Source of the DNA: JAHEAO01 sp041633555
GTDB taxonomy: Bacteria > Pseudomonadota > Alphaproteobacteria > Rhodobacterales > Rhodobacteraceae
Reading direction: 5' to 3'
Assembly (NCBI GenBank): GCA_041633555.1
Contig: JBFKFZ010000011.1
Location: forward strand, 1 to 64,000
DNA length: 64,000 nt
Each line of letters opens with the position of its first letter. Within the stretch, counting starts at the first letter, position 1. Below the pieces are notes generated by a model. The model saw only the letters and a list, made by a program, of their open reading frames with translations. It was not told the DNA's origin and did no database searches. This document shows positions 31,413 to 40,217 of the stretch, piece by piece. A program made the position numbers and the translations under genes.

Positions 31413-32516
31413 ATGGCGATTATCGCACCGTCACGCCGAATCAGACGGACCCCGTTCAGTGATGGCGTGGAGGCGTCCGGGGTCAAAGGCTACACTGTCT
31501 ACAACCACATGCTGTTGCCAACCGTGTTCGAGAGCGTTCAAGCCGATTACCGGCACCTTAAGGACCATGTGCAGGTGTGGGACGTGGCCTGCGAGCGTCA
31601 GATCGAGTTGCGCGGTCCCGATTCGGCCCGGCTGATGCAGATACTGACGCCCAGGGATCTGAGCGACATGCAGATCGGCCAGTGTCTCTACGTTCCCATC
31701 GTCGATGAGACCGGCGGGATGCTGAATGACCCTGTCGCGGTGAAGCTCGACGAGGATCGTTACTGGATTTCGATTGCCGACAGCGACCTGTTGCTTTGGG
31801 TCAAAGGGGTCGCGCTTGGCTATCGGCTGGACGTGTCGGTGGAAGAGCCTGATGTCTCTCCGCTGGCCGTTCAGGGCCCGAAATCGGACGATCTCATGGC
31901 CCGCGTCTTTGGCGATGCGGTACGGCAGATCAGGTTCTTCCGTTTCCAGAAGCTCGAGTTTCAGGGCCGCGACCTGGTGGTCGCGCGGTCGGGCTATTCC
32001 AAGCAAGGCGGTTTCGAGATCTATGTCGAGGGATCCGATCTGGGCATGCCGCTTTGGGAATCGCTGTTCGAGGCCGGGGCCGATCTGCAGGTGCGGGCGG
32101 GCTGCCCGAACCTGATCGAGCGGATCGAAGGGGGGCTGCTGAGCTACGGCAACGACATGACGCGCGCGAACACGCCGCATGAATGCGGGCTTGGCCGGTT
32201 CTGCAACACCGAGGCGGCGATCGGCTGTATCGGGCGCGACGCCTTGCTGCGGGTCGCGCGCGAGGGGCCGATGCAGCAGATCCGCGCCATCGACATCCTC
32301 GGCGCGCCGGTTCCGCCTTGTGATCGGGCCTGGCCGCTCAGCGTCGGCAACAGCGTGGTCGGGCAGGTGACCTCGGCCGCCACCTCGCCAGACTTTGAGA
32401 CAAATGTGGCGATCGGCATGGTAGCACTGACGCACTGGTACCCCGGCACCGAGCTGGTGGTCGAGACGCAGCAGGGGGAACGAACTGCGTTAGTGCGGAA
32501 TAAATTCTGGATCTAG
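31413..32516 (+). CDS. dmdA: Dimethylsulfoniopropionate demethylase DmdA
   Basis: DmdA moves a methyl group from DMSP to tetrahydrofolate, giving methylmercaptopropionate, the first step of the demethylation pathway in marine bacteria. The 367-aa product has the GcvT (aminomethyltransferase) fold, with VWDVACERQIELRGPDSARL, RYWISIADSD, and the C-terminal barrel around RDALLRVA. Length and the direct coupling to acuI support DmdA over other GcvT-like enzymes; a diagnostic alignment was not possible here. The start at 31413 has AAGGAGAGGCTG upstream. It lies 16 bases after DUF1326 and 5 bases before acuI. Confidence 0.85.
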   Translation: MAIIAPSRRIRRTPFSDGVEASGVKGYTVYNHMLLPTVFESVQADYRHLKDHVQVWDVACERQIELRGPDSARLMQILTPRDLSDMQIGQCLYVPIVDETGGMLNDPVAVKLDEDRYWISIADSDLLLWVKGVALGYRLDVSVEEPDVSPLAVQGPKSDDLMARVFGDAVRQIRFFRFQKLEFQGRDLVVARSGYSKQGGFEIYVEGSDLGMPLWESLFEAGADLQVRAGCPNLIERIEGGLLSYGNDMTRANTPHECGLGRFCNTEAAIGCIGRDALLRVAREGPMQQIRAIDILGAPVPPCDRAWPLSVGNSVVGQVTSAATSPDFETNVAIGMVALTHWYPGTELVVETQQGERTALVRNKFWI

Positions 32517-32521
32517 GGAGA

Positions 32522-33520
32522 ATGAGCATGTTCAAGGCATTGGTTGTGGACAGGAACGACGAGGGCAAGACGAGCGCCTCGGTCAAGGAGCTGGAATTGT
32601 CCGATCTGCCTAATGCCGACGTGACGGTGGCTGTCGAATATTCCACCGTGAATTACAAGGACGGGCTTTGCATCGGACCGGGTGGCGGTCTGGTCCGGAA
32701 CTACCCACATATTCCCGGCATCGATTTGGCCGGCACGATCGAGACGTCCTCGGATGACCGCTACAAGCCAGGCGACAAGGTCGTGCTGACCGGCTGGCGC
32801 GTAGGTGAGGCGCATTGGGGCGGCTATTCGCAAAAGGCGCGCGTCATGGCGAATTGGCTGGTGCCGCTGCCTGAGGGCCTGACGACGCGGCGGGCGATGG
32901 CAGTCGGCACTGCAGGCCTTACGGCGATGCTGTCGGTCATGTCGCTCGAGGATCACGGGCTGGAACCCGGTCACGGCCCGGTTCTGGTGACGGGTGCAGC
33001 GGGCGGCGTCGGGTCCGTCGCCACCGCGATTCTGGCCAATCTGGGCTTTGAAGTGGCCGCCGTGACCGGCCGTCCGGATACCGCGGACTACCTGACTTCG
33101 CTTGGAGCGACGCGGATCGTGCCGCGCGACGAACTGACGGAGGTGACGCGCAAACCGCTGGAGGGCGAGACATGGGCAGGCTGCATCGATGCGGTTGCTG
33201 GCGCGATGCTGGGCCGGGTGCTGAAACAGATGAAGTACGGTACCTCGGTTGCCGCAGTTGGCCTCGCCGGGGGAACCGCGATCGAGGGCGCGCTGATCAC
33301 GCCCTTTATTCTGCGGGGGGTCAACCTTCTGGGCATCGACAGCGTCATGCAGCCCTATGCTAACCGCGCGCGGGCCTGGGAACGGATCGCCAAGGATCTG
33401 CCCATGGACAAGCTCGAGGCGATGGTGCAGCCGGCGACTCTGGCCGATCTACCGAAGCTGGGGGGCGACATCCTGAAAGGTCAGGTCAAGGGGCGCGTGG
33501 TTGTCGATCTGAGCGGCTGA
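32522..33520 (+). CDS. acuI: Acrylyl-CoA reductase (NADPH) AcuI
   Basis: AcuI reduces toxic acryloyl-CoA, formed in DMSP breakdown, to propionyl-CoA. The 332-aa product is a zinc-free medium-chain dehydrogenase/reductase: MFKALVVDRNDEGKTSA, the STVNYKDGLCI motif typical of the YhdH/AcuI family, and the Rossmann GAAGGVGSVATAIL. The start is 5 bases after dmdA with GGGAG before it, so translation is linked. The dmdA-acuI pair is a recognised arrangement in DMSP-degrading roseobacters, and it supports the DmdA call. Confidence 0.93.
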   Translation: MSMFKALVVDRNDEGKTSASVKELELSDLPNADVTVAVEYSTVNYKDGLCIGPGGGLVRNYPHIPGIDLAGTIETSSDDRYKPGDKVVLTGWRVGEAHWGGYSQKARVMANWLVPLPEGLTTRRAMAVGTAGLTAMLSVMSLEDHGLEPGHGPVLVTGAAGGVGSVATAILANLGFEVAAVTGRPDTADYLTSLGATRIVPRDELTEVTRKPLEGETWAGCIDAVAGAMLGRVLKQMKYGTSVAAVGLAGGTAIEGALITPFILRGVNLLGIDSVMQPYANRARAWERIAKDLPMDKLEAMVQPATLADLPKLGGDILKGQVKGRVVVDLSG

Positions 33521-33600
33521 GGCAGGCCCCGGCGTTGCTAGAGAGCATTGCTTGACCGCCGCACCATTCCCCGGCACATCTGACCCTCGGAGGTGCGCGC

Positions 33601-34824
33601 ATGCAGTTGGATGTCGATTTCGTCCGGAACCAGTTCCCGGCCTTTTCCGAACCATCACTGGCCAAACAGGCGTTTTTCGACTGCGCCGGCGGCTCCTATC
33701 CCTGCGCCCCAGTGGTCGAGCGACTGACCCGGTTCTACCGCGAGCACAAGGTCCAGCCCTACGCGCCGTATGACGCCAGCAGGGTGGCGGGCGAGGAGAT
33801 GGACGAAGCGCGTCTGCGGATGGCGGCAATGCTGGGGGTCGATGCGGATGAGGTCAGCTTCGGCCCGTCAACCTCGCAGAACACCTATGTGCTGGCTCAA
33901 GCTTTCCGGCAGCATCTGAAAGCGGGCGATGCGATCATCGTCACCGATCAGGATCACGAGGCGAATTCCGGGCAATGGCGGCGGCTTGAAGCCGACGGTT
34001 TCGAACTGCGGGAATGGCGGATCGACCCAGAGTCCGGGCATCTCGATCCTGCGCGCCTCGACACCTTGATCGACGACAAGGTGAAGCTCGTGTGTTTTCC
34101 GCATTGTTCCAATGTCATCGGCGAGATCAACGATGTCGCCGAAATCAGCGCCAGAGCGCATGCGGCGGGGGCGGTCACCTGTGTCGACGGCGTCAGCTAT
34201 GCGCCGCACGGTTTCCCGAATATCGGCAAGCTTGGCGCAGATATCTACCTGTTCTCGGCCTACAAGACCTATGGCCCGCACCAGGGCATCATGGTGATCC
34301 GCCGTGCGCTTGGGGAAAAGCTGCCCAATCAGGGGCATTTCTTCAACGCCGATCTGCTCTACAACCGCTTCACGCCCGCCGGACCGGATCATGCCCAGAT
34401 CGCCGCCTGTGCCGGCATCTCGGACTATTGGGAATCGCTCTATTCCCGGCATCACAAGGATCACCGCGATCCCGCGGCCCGGGCCGAGGCGGTGCATGAC
34501 ATGATCCGGACCCACGAGGTCAAGCTCCTGCAGCCGCTCTTGGATTACCTTGTCGCGAAGAACTCGGTCCGCCTTCTGGGCCCGACGAATGCGGCGCACA
34601 GGGCGCCGACCGTGGCGATAGAGCTGGCGGTACCGGGTGCGGAGGCGGCGGATGCGCTTGCTCCGCATGACATCAACGCAGATGGCGGCGATTTCTATGC
34701 TGTTCGGCCGCTCAAGGCGTTGGGTGTGGATCTGAAGAAAGGCGTATTGCGTCTGAGTTTCGTACATTACACCTCGAAGGCCGAGGTTGACCAACTGATC
34801 CGTGCGCTAGATCACGTGCTGTAA
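33601..34824 (+). CDS. Class V aminotransferase-fold PLP enzyme (cysteine desulfurase-like)
   Basis: A 407-aa PLP enzyme. The Schiff-base lysine is Lys222 in FSAYKTYGPHQG, and DQDHEANSGQWRRL, CVDGVSYAPHGFPNIG and the small C-terminal domain fit class V (SufS/CsdA/isopenicillin-epimerase-like) enzymes. I see no catalytic Cys loop typical of true SufS desulfurases, so the substrate is open. It follows acuI by 80 bases, and photolyase follows 35 bases later, in the same direction. Its place between DMSP genes and photolyase does not settle its role. Confidence 0.8.
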   Translation: MQLDVDFVRNQFPAFSEPSLAKQAFFDCAGGSYPCAPVVERLTRFYREHKVQPYAPYDASRVAGEEMDEARLRMAAMLGVDADEVSFGPSTSQNTYVLAQAFRQHLKAGDAIIVTDQDHEANSGQWRRLEADGFELREWRIDPESGHLDPARLDTLIDDKVKLVCFPHCSNVIGEINDVAEISARAHAAGAVTCVDGVSYAPHGFPNIGKLGADIYLFSAYKTYGPHQGIMVIRRALGEKLPNQGHFFNADLLYNRFTPAGPDHAQIAACAGISDYWESLYSRHHKDHRDPAARAEAVHDMIRTHEVKLLQPLLDYLVAKNSVRLLGPTNAAHRAPTVAIELAVPGAEAADALAPHDINADGGDFYAVRPLKALGVDLKKGVLRLSFVHYTSKAEVDQLIRALDHVL

Positions 34825-34859
34825 CCGGGCGTCAGGCCCAGCTTGGAAAGAGGCAGTGC

Positions 34860-36272
34860 GTGGCAGACAGCCCAATCCTTCTCTGGCTCCGTCGCGATCT
34901 GCGGCTGGCGGATCATCCCGCGCTGTCGGCGGCTCAGGGCACCGGGCGTCCGGTCATCCCGGTGTTCATTCACGACGAAGCGGTTGAGGCACTTGGCGCG
35001 GCTCCGAAATGGCGGCTTGGTCTGGGGGTGGAGGAATTTGGCAAGGCGCTCGACGGGATTGGATCGCGACTGATCCTGCGGCGCGGTAAGGCGCTGGAGG
35101 TTCTGCGCGGCCTGATCGGAGAAACCGGGGCGAGGGCGGTCTTTTGGTCGCGGCTCTACGACCCGCAGGCCATCATCCGCGACAAGGCGGTCAAATCGGC
35201 GCTCAAGGAGGAGGGGACCGAGGCCGAGAGCTTCAATGCGCATCTTCTCTTCGAGCCTTGGCAGGTCGAGACGCGGCAGGGCGAGCACTACAAGGTCTAT
35301 TCGCCGTTCTGGCGGGTGGTGACAGACCGTTATGTCGCGGCCCCTCTGAAGCGGGTCACGGGATTGGTCAAACCGGACCTATGGCCTGCGTCCGATGATC
35401 TGGCCGACTGGCAGATGGGCGCAGCGATGCGGCGCGGGACACGGATCGTCAGGCGGCATGTCTGCATCGGCGAGAAGGCCGCCGACGACCGTCTGGCCAG
35501 CTTCATCGAGAACCGCATCGATTACTACAAGGAAAGTCGCGACTGTCCGGCGATAGAGGCGACAAGCCGGCTCTCCGAGAACCTGACCTATGGCGAGATA
35601 TCTCCCCGGACGGTCTGGCATGCTGGGCAAAGGGCGTTGCAGGAGGGCAGGAGGGGCGCAGAGCATTTCCTGAAAGAGTTGGTCTGGCGCGAATTCGCCT
35701 ATCACTTGATCTACCACACGCCGCATATCGCCCGCGAAAGCTGGCGCGAGGAATGGCATGACTTTCCATGGCGCGGCGATGGCGATCTGGCTGAGACCTG
35801 GCGGCGCGGGCGTACTGGCGTGCCCTTCGTCGATGCGGCGATGCGCGAGATGTATGTGACCGGCACGATGCACAACCGCGCCCGGATGATCGTGGCCTCT
35901 TACTTGACCAAGCACCTTCTGACCGACTGGCGCGTGGGCCAGAAATGGTTCGAGGACTGCCTGATCGATTGGGATCCGGCCTCGAACGCGATGGGCTGGC
36001 AATGGGTTGCGGGGTCTGGACCGGATGCGGCGCCCTACTTCCGTGTGTTCAACCCGGTGACCCAGGCCGAGAAGTTCGATTCCGATGGCGATTATCGAAA
36101 CCGCTGGATCGCCGAGGAGCGCGAGATGCCGCACGAGGATGCGCTGAGCTACTTCGAGGCGGTGCCCAAGAGTTGGGGATTGTCGCCAGAGGATGACTAT
36201 CCGGATCCGGTTGTTGGTTTGGCCGAGGGCAGAAAGCGCGCTCTGGCTGCCTATGAGGCTGCGCGGAAGTAA
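34860..36272 (+). CDS. phrB: Deoxyribodipyrimidine photolyase
   Basis: A 470-aa photolyase/cryptochrome-family protein that uses blue light and FAD to split cyclobutane pyrimidine dimers. The N-terminal antenna domain starts ILLWLRRDLRLADHPAL. The FAD-binding domain has TSRLSENLTYGEISPRTVW, the WREFAYHLIYHTPH helix, and the conserved core TGVPFVDAAMREMYVTGTMHNRARMI and WQWVAGSGPDAAPYFRVFNP. The start is a GTG at 34860 with GGAAAGAGGC upstream. Class I CPD photolyase is the best fit. A Cfa-like methyltransferase follows after 63 bases. Confidence 0.95.
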   Translation: MADSPILLWLRRDLRLADHPALSAAQGTGRPVIPVFIHDEAVEALGAAPKWRLGLGVEEFGKALDGIGSRLILRRGKALEVLRGLIGETGARAVFWSRLYDPQAIIRDKAVKSALKEEGTEAESFNAHLLFEPWQVETRQGEHYKVYSPFWRVVTDRYVAAPLKRVTGLVKPDLWPASDDLADWQMGAAMRRGTRIVRRHVCIGEKAADDRLASFIENRIDYYKESRDCPAIEATSRLSENLTYGEISPRTVWHAGQRALQEGRRGAEHFLKELVWREFAYHLIYHTPHIARESWREEWHDFPWRGDGDLAETWRRGRTGVPFVDAAMREMYVTGTMHNRARMIVASYLTKHLLTDWRVGQKWFEDCLIDWDPASNAMGWQWVAGSGPDAAPYFRVFNPVTQAEKFDSDGDYRNRWIAEEREMPHEDALSYFEAVPKSWGLSPEDDYPDPVVGLAEGRKRALAAYEAARK

Positions 36273-36335
36273 GCGAAAACAGTTGCTTGAAGGCCGAAAT
36301 TCCGTCTAGTCTGAGCCGATTTCCGAGGAGAAGCA

Positions 36336-37547
36336 ATGCGGGCACTGACGTCGACGGAAGGCCAAAACAGCCTGCCGCGCTATTTCGCGCAGGCCTTTGG
36401 CGTGGCCAAGTCAATGAACAATGGCCGGCTCGACCTCGTGCTGCCCGATGGCCGCCGTTTCCGGGCCGAAGGCAGGAATCCGGGCCATACCGCTGAACTG
36501 GTGATCCACGATCCCGAGCTTTTCGCCCGGCTGATCCGCGAGGGCGACCTTGGCTTCTGCGATGCCTATCTCGAAGGCGGCTGGTCGACCCCCGATCTGC
36601 AGGCCTTCATGGATCTCGTCCATGCGGGCAACGAGGACATGTATGACGGCTTCCCCGGCATGGGATTGCTGCGCACCTATGAGAAGCTTCGGTTCTGGTT
36701 GCAGTCCAACAGCAAGCGGCAGGCGAAAAAGAACATCTCTTACCACTATGATCTGGGGAACGACTTCTACAGCGCATGGCTGGATGAGACGATGACTTAT
36801 TCCTCGGCGAAGTTCGAGAACGGGCAGGAAAGTCTGGAAAACGCACAGATGCAAAAATACGCCAGTATGGTCGATCAGATGGGTGCACAACCCGGCGATC
36901 ATGTGCTGGAGATTGGCTGCGGCTGGGGCGGATTTGCGGAATATGCCGCGGGCCGGCGCGGATTGAAGGTCACGGGTTTGACGATCTCGCGTCAACAGCG
37001 CGACTATGCAGTTGCGCGGATCGCACGGGCAGGGCTGTCCGACCGGGTCGAGATCAAGCTTCAGGATTATCGCGACGAACGGGGCATCTATGACGGTATC
37101 GCCAGCATCGAGATGTTCGAGGCCGTCGGAGAGAAGTATTGGCCTCTGTATTTCAATGCCTTGCGGGAATGTCTTAAACCTGGACGTGCGGCGACGCTGC
37201 AGATCATCACGGTCCATGACAAGCGGGTTCAGGTCTACAAGCGGGGCGTCGACTTCATTCAGAAATACATCTTTCCCGGCGGTATGCTGCCAAGCCCCTC
37301 TACCCTCAGGGCCGAGATCGAACGTGCCGGTCTGCGTGTCGCCCGGTCGATCGAGTTCGGCGAAAGTTACAGCCGAACTCTGCGCTGGTGGCACGATACG
37401 TTTAACGCGAAATGGGAGCAGATCCAGCCGTTGGGCTTCGACGAGCGGTTCCGCAGAATGTGGAATTTCTATCTGACCTCTTGCGCGGCGACCTTTCAAA
37501 GCGGTAATTGCGATGTAACGCAGATAACCGTGACGAGATCGGCCTGA
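36336..37547 (+). CDS. Cyclopropane-fatty-acid synthase-family methyltransferase
   Basis: A 403-aa SAM-dependent enzyme of the Cfa family, which adds a methylene group to unsaturated membrane lipids. It shows NISYHYDLGNDFYSAWLDETMTYSSA, the SAM-binding VLEIGCGWGGFAEYAA, GLTISRQQRDYA, and EMFEAVGEKYW with the bicarbonate-site Glu. Start ATG at 36336 with GAGGAGAAGC upstream. In Rhodobacter sphaeroides a photolyase gene and a cfaA gene belong to the RpoE-ChrR singlet-oxygen regulon; here the two are adjacent, but I found no clear RpoE box, so the link is only suggestive. Confidence 0.92.
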   Translation: MRALTSTEGQNSLPRYFAQAFGVAKSMNNGRLDLVLPDGRRFRAEGRNPGHTAELVIHDPELFARLIREGDLGFCDAYLEGGWSTPDLQAFMDLVHAGNEDMYDGFPGMGLLRTYEKLRFWLQSNSKRQAKKNISYHYDLGNDFYSAWLDETMTYSSAKFENGQESLENAQMQKYASMVDQMGAQPGDHVLEIGCGWGGFAEYAAGRRGLKVTGLTISRQQRDYAVARIARAGLSDRVEIKLQDYRDERGIYDGIASIEMFEAVGEKYWPLYFNALRECLKPGRAATLQIITVHDKRVQVYKRGVDFIQKYIFPGGMLPSPSTLRAEIERAGLRVARSIEFGESYSRTLRWWHDTFNAKWEQIQPLGFDERFRRMWNFYLTSCAATFQSGNCDVTQITVTRSA

Positions 37548-37553
37548 AACCTT

Positions 37554-37994
37554 ATGCCAACCGCTGCCAGATTGTTTGCCGCCGCCTTTTTTGCTGCCCT
37601 TGGATGGTTTGCCGCCGATCTGGTCAAGCCGCTGTTGCCCGAGGGCACGCAGACCGGCTGGTTCAATGAGGTCATGGCGCTGGTGGGCTGGCTGTCGGGA
37701 TGGATGATGGCCGGGGCCCGGGCCGGTGACGGGGTGCGCGCGGCACTTGGCTATGGCCTGACGTCCTCGGCCCTGATCGTGTTCTGGGGTGTGCTGATTT
37801 GGTCGGGCTACGAGATGCTCGACCTGTCGCTGAAAAGCCGCTTCAACGGTCCGATGCATGCGTTGAAATCGATGGTTGGTATCGCGGTCGACTATCTCAA
37901 GCTCATCAATACGCCGGAAATCATTGGCAGCCTTGTCGTCGGCGGTCTGTTCGGCGGTTGGCTGGCGGAATGGGCCGCCAAGCGCTGGTCTTGA
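37554..37994 (+). CDS. trgA: TrgA family membrane protein
   Basis: A 146-aa inner-membrane protein with about three to four helices, starting PTAARLFAAAFFAALGWFAADLV. It matches TrgA of the tellurite-resistance locus first described in Rhodobacter sphaeroides (trgAB next to cysK), and the same order is found here: trgA, trgB, cysK. The exact role in tellurite resistance is unknown. It starts 6 bases after the Cfa-like stop. Its TGA overlaps a possible TTG start of trgB. Confidence 0.88.
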   Translation: MPTAARLFAAAFFAALGWFAADLVKPLLPEGTQTGWFNEVMALVGWLSGWMMAGARAGDGVRAALGYGLTSSALIVFWGVLIWSGYEMLDLSLKSRFNGPMHALKSMVGIAVDYLKLINTPEIIGSLVVGGLFGGWLAEWAAKRWS

Positions 37995-37999
37995 TCTGC

Positions 38000-39130
38000 G
38001 TGCAGTCGTCACTCTTCTTCTACGGAACGCTCTGTCACCTGCCGCTGCTGCGGATGGTTCTGGGCGGCCTCAGTCACGTAAGAATTTCTGATGCAGCGCT
38101 GTCGGATCACGCATCGCATTGGGTGGCAGGTCAGAATTTTCCGATTCTCATCGAAGCCACTGGTCAGTCTGCGAAAGGTCTGCTGGCAGAAGGGCTTACG
38201 CCGGACGATGTGGCGCGGCTCGATTTCTACGAGGGCGGGTACGACTATATGCTCAAGCCGGTCGAGGTCCGGACACGTGAAGATACGCGCCCGGCGCGGG
38301 TCTATGTGACCGGACAGGACCGCTGGCCCATTGGTGTGCCATGGGTCCTGTCGGATTGGGAGCGCGACTGGTCCGAGGTCGTGCTGATTGCAGCCGCCGA
38401 GATCATGCGGGATTTCGGCAAGCGTGGACCGGAGCATGTCGTCAGGCGCTATCCGCAGTTTCTGCAGCGGGCCGCTTCGAGGCGCCGGGCCGCGGCCGAG
38501 CCGGCACCGCAGGCCGTCGGCGTCGGTCCGGGACGCGAAACGATCGACGTGATCGCCGAACGTCAACCCTATTCCGAATTCTTCGCCCTGCAGGAAATGG
38601 ACCTGACCTTCCCCCATTTCGACGGCAGCCGGAGTGTCGAGGTCACGCTCGCCGCATTCGTTTCCGGCGATGCCGTCACGGTTTTGCCCTACGATCCGGT
38701 CCGCGACAGGGTGATGGTGGTCGAGCAGTTCCGCTTCGGCCCCTATCTTCGGGGCGACCCGCATCCCTGGTCGCTGGAGCCAGTCGCCGGAAGGATCGAT
38801 GCCGGCGAAAGCCCGGACGCAGCCGCCCGCCGCGAAACGCTGGAAGAGACGGGGATTGCCGTCAGGAATCTGCTGCCGGTGTCGCGCTATTACCCAACAC
38901 CAGGTGCGATGACCGAGTATCTCTTTTCCTATGTCGGGCTCTCGGACCTGCCCGACGAGGTGTCCGGGGTCGGTGGGGTCGTCGCCGAGGCCGAGGACAT
39001 CAAGAGCCACCTTCTGTCCTTCGACGAACTGATGGATCTGGTCAGCAGCGGCGAGGCCAAAAACGGGCCGCTGATCCTGACCGCTCTCTGGCTCGACCGG
39101 CACCGGGATGCGATCCGGCAGGGCGCTTGA
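38000..39130 (+). CDS. trgB: TrgB: gamma-glutamylcyclotransferase-like plus Nudix protein
   Basis: A fusion of about 376 aa. Residues about 5-115 are a gamma-glutamylcyclotransferase-like (AIG2) domain with the YGTL substrate loop (LFFYGTLCHLPLL). Residues about 195-375 are a Nudix hydrolase with a complete Nudix box at about 264-286 (GRIDAGE, then RRETLEETGI). The architecture is that of TrgB. The start is uncertain: GTG at 38000 is used, but a TTG at 37991 that overlaps the trgA stop is also possible; neither has a clear ribosome site. The Nudix part resembles ADP-ribose pyrophosphatases, which would link tellurite tolerance to nucleotide clean-up. Confidence 0.88.
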   Translation: MQSSLFFYGTLCHLPLLRMVLGGLSHVRISDAALSDHASHWVAGQNFPILIEATGQSAKGLLAEGLTPDDVARLDFYEGGYDYMLKPVEVRTREDTRPARVYVTGQDRWPIGVPWVLSDWERDWSEVVLIAAAEIMRDFGKRGPEHVVRRYPQFLQRAASRRRAAAEPAPQAVGVGPGRETIDVIAERQPYSEFFALQEMDLTFPHFDGSRSVEVTLAAFVSGDAVTVLPYDPVRDRVMVVEQFRFGPYLRGDPHPWSLEPVAGRIDAGESPDAAARRETLEETGIAVRNLLPVSRYYPTPGAMTEYLFSYVGLSDLPDEVSGVGGVVAEAEDIKSHLLSFDELMDLVSSGEAKNGPLILTALWLDRHRDAIRQGA

Positions 39131-39185
39131 GTTCCAGTCCCCAGCGGCCTACACAGAACCCGAAACTGGGCAAGGGATGCATGAC

Positions 39186-40217
39186 ATGCAGGTAAAGCAG
39201 GATCTTTCCGACAGCATCGGAAACACGCCCCTGATCCGCCTCAACGCTGTCAGCGAGGCGACGGGTTGCGAGATCCTGGGCAAGGCCGAGTTCCTCAATC
39301 CCGGCCAGTCTGTCAAGGACCGCGCCGCGCTTTACATCATCCGTGACGCTGTAGCGGCAGGCCGGCTGCGGCCGGGCGGCACGATCGTCGAAGGGACTGC
39401 CGGCAATACCGGCATCGGCCTCGCGCTGGTCGGCGCTTCGCTGGGGTTCCGCACCGTGATCGTGATCCCCGAGACCCAGAGCCAGGAAAAGAAGGACATG
39501 ATCCGACTTTGTGGCGCCGAACTGGTCCAGGTCCCGGCCGTGCCCTACAAGAACCCGAACAACTACGTGCGCTATTCCGAACGGCTTGCGCAAAGACTGG
39601 CGCAGAGCGAGCCAAATGGCGCGATCTGGGCCAACCAGTTCGACAATGTCGCGAACCGGCAGGCGCATGTGGAAACCACGGGCCCCGAGATCTGGGATCA
39701 GACCGATGGCAAGGTGACGGGGTTCGTCAGCGCCGTCGGCTCGGGCGGAACGCTGGCGGGTGTCGCGGCGGCGCTGCAGCCCAAGGGCGTGAAGATGGCG
39801 CTTGCCGACCCGATGGGGGCGGCACTTTTCAGCTATTACAAGACCGGTGAGTTCAAAGCCGAGGGCACGTCGATCACCGAAGGCATCGGACAGGGGCGGA
39901 TCACCGCCAATCTCAAAGGGTTCACGCCTGATTTCGTCTACCAGATCCCCGACGAGGAGGCCTTGCCGATCGTCTTTGACCTTCTGGAGGACGAGGGCCT
40001 CTGCCTTGGTGGTTCGACCGGCATCAATATCGCTGGCGCGATCCGCCTGGCGCGCGAGATGGGCCGGGGGAACGTGATCGTGACGATCCTCTGCGACTAC
40101 GGCAACCGCTATCAGTCGAAACTCTTCAATCCTGCCTTCCTTAAGGAAAAGGGCCTGCCCTATCCCGAATGGCTCGACCAGACACCACGTATCCTGCCGA
40201 CGGTTTTCGAGGACTGA
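39186..40217 (+). CDS. cysK: Cysteine synthase (O-acetylserine sulfhydrylase)
   Basis: CysK makes cysteine from O-acetylserine and sulfide. The 343-aa PLP enzyme shows the cofactor lysine Lys44 in LNPGQSVKDRAALY, the substrate loop EGTAGNTGIGLAL, and the Gly-rich phosphate-binding GSGGTLAGVAAAL. It is closer to the cysteine synthase A branch. The ATG at 39186 (MQVKQDLSD) has AAGGG at good distance; an ATG three codons upstream is an alternative. Cysteine supply and thiols affect tellurite tolerance, which fits its place after trgAB. The channel gene starts inside its stop codon (TGATG). Confidence 0.94.
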   Translation: MQVKQDLSDSIGNTPLIRLNAVSEATGCEILGKAEFLNPGQSVKDRAALYIIRDAVAAGRLRPGGTIVEGTAGNTGIGLALVGASLGFRTVIVIPETQSQEKKDMIRLCGAELVQVPAVPYKNPNNYVRYSERLAQRLAQSEPNGAIWANQFDNVANRQAHVETTGPEIWDQTDGKVTGFVSAVGSGGTLAGVAAALQPKGVKMALADPMGAALFSYYKTGEFKAEGTSITEGIGQGRITANLKGFTPDFVYQIPDEEALPIVFDLLEDEGLCLGGSTGINIAGAIRLAREMGRGNVIVTILCDYGNRYQSKLFNPAFLKEKGLPYPEWLDQTPRILPTVFED

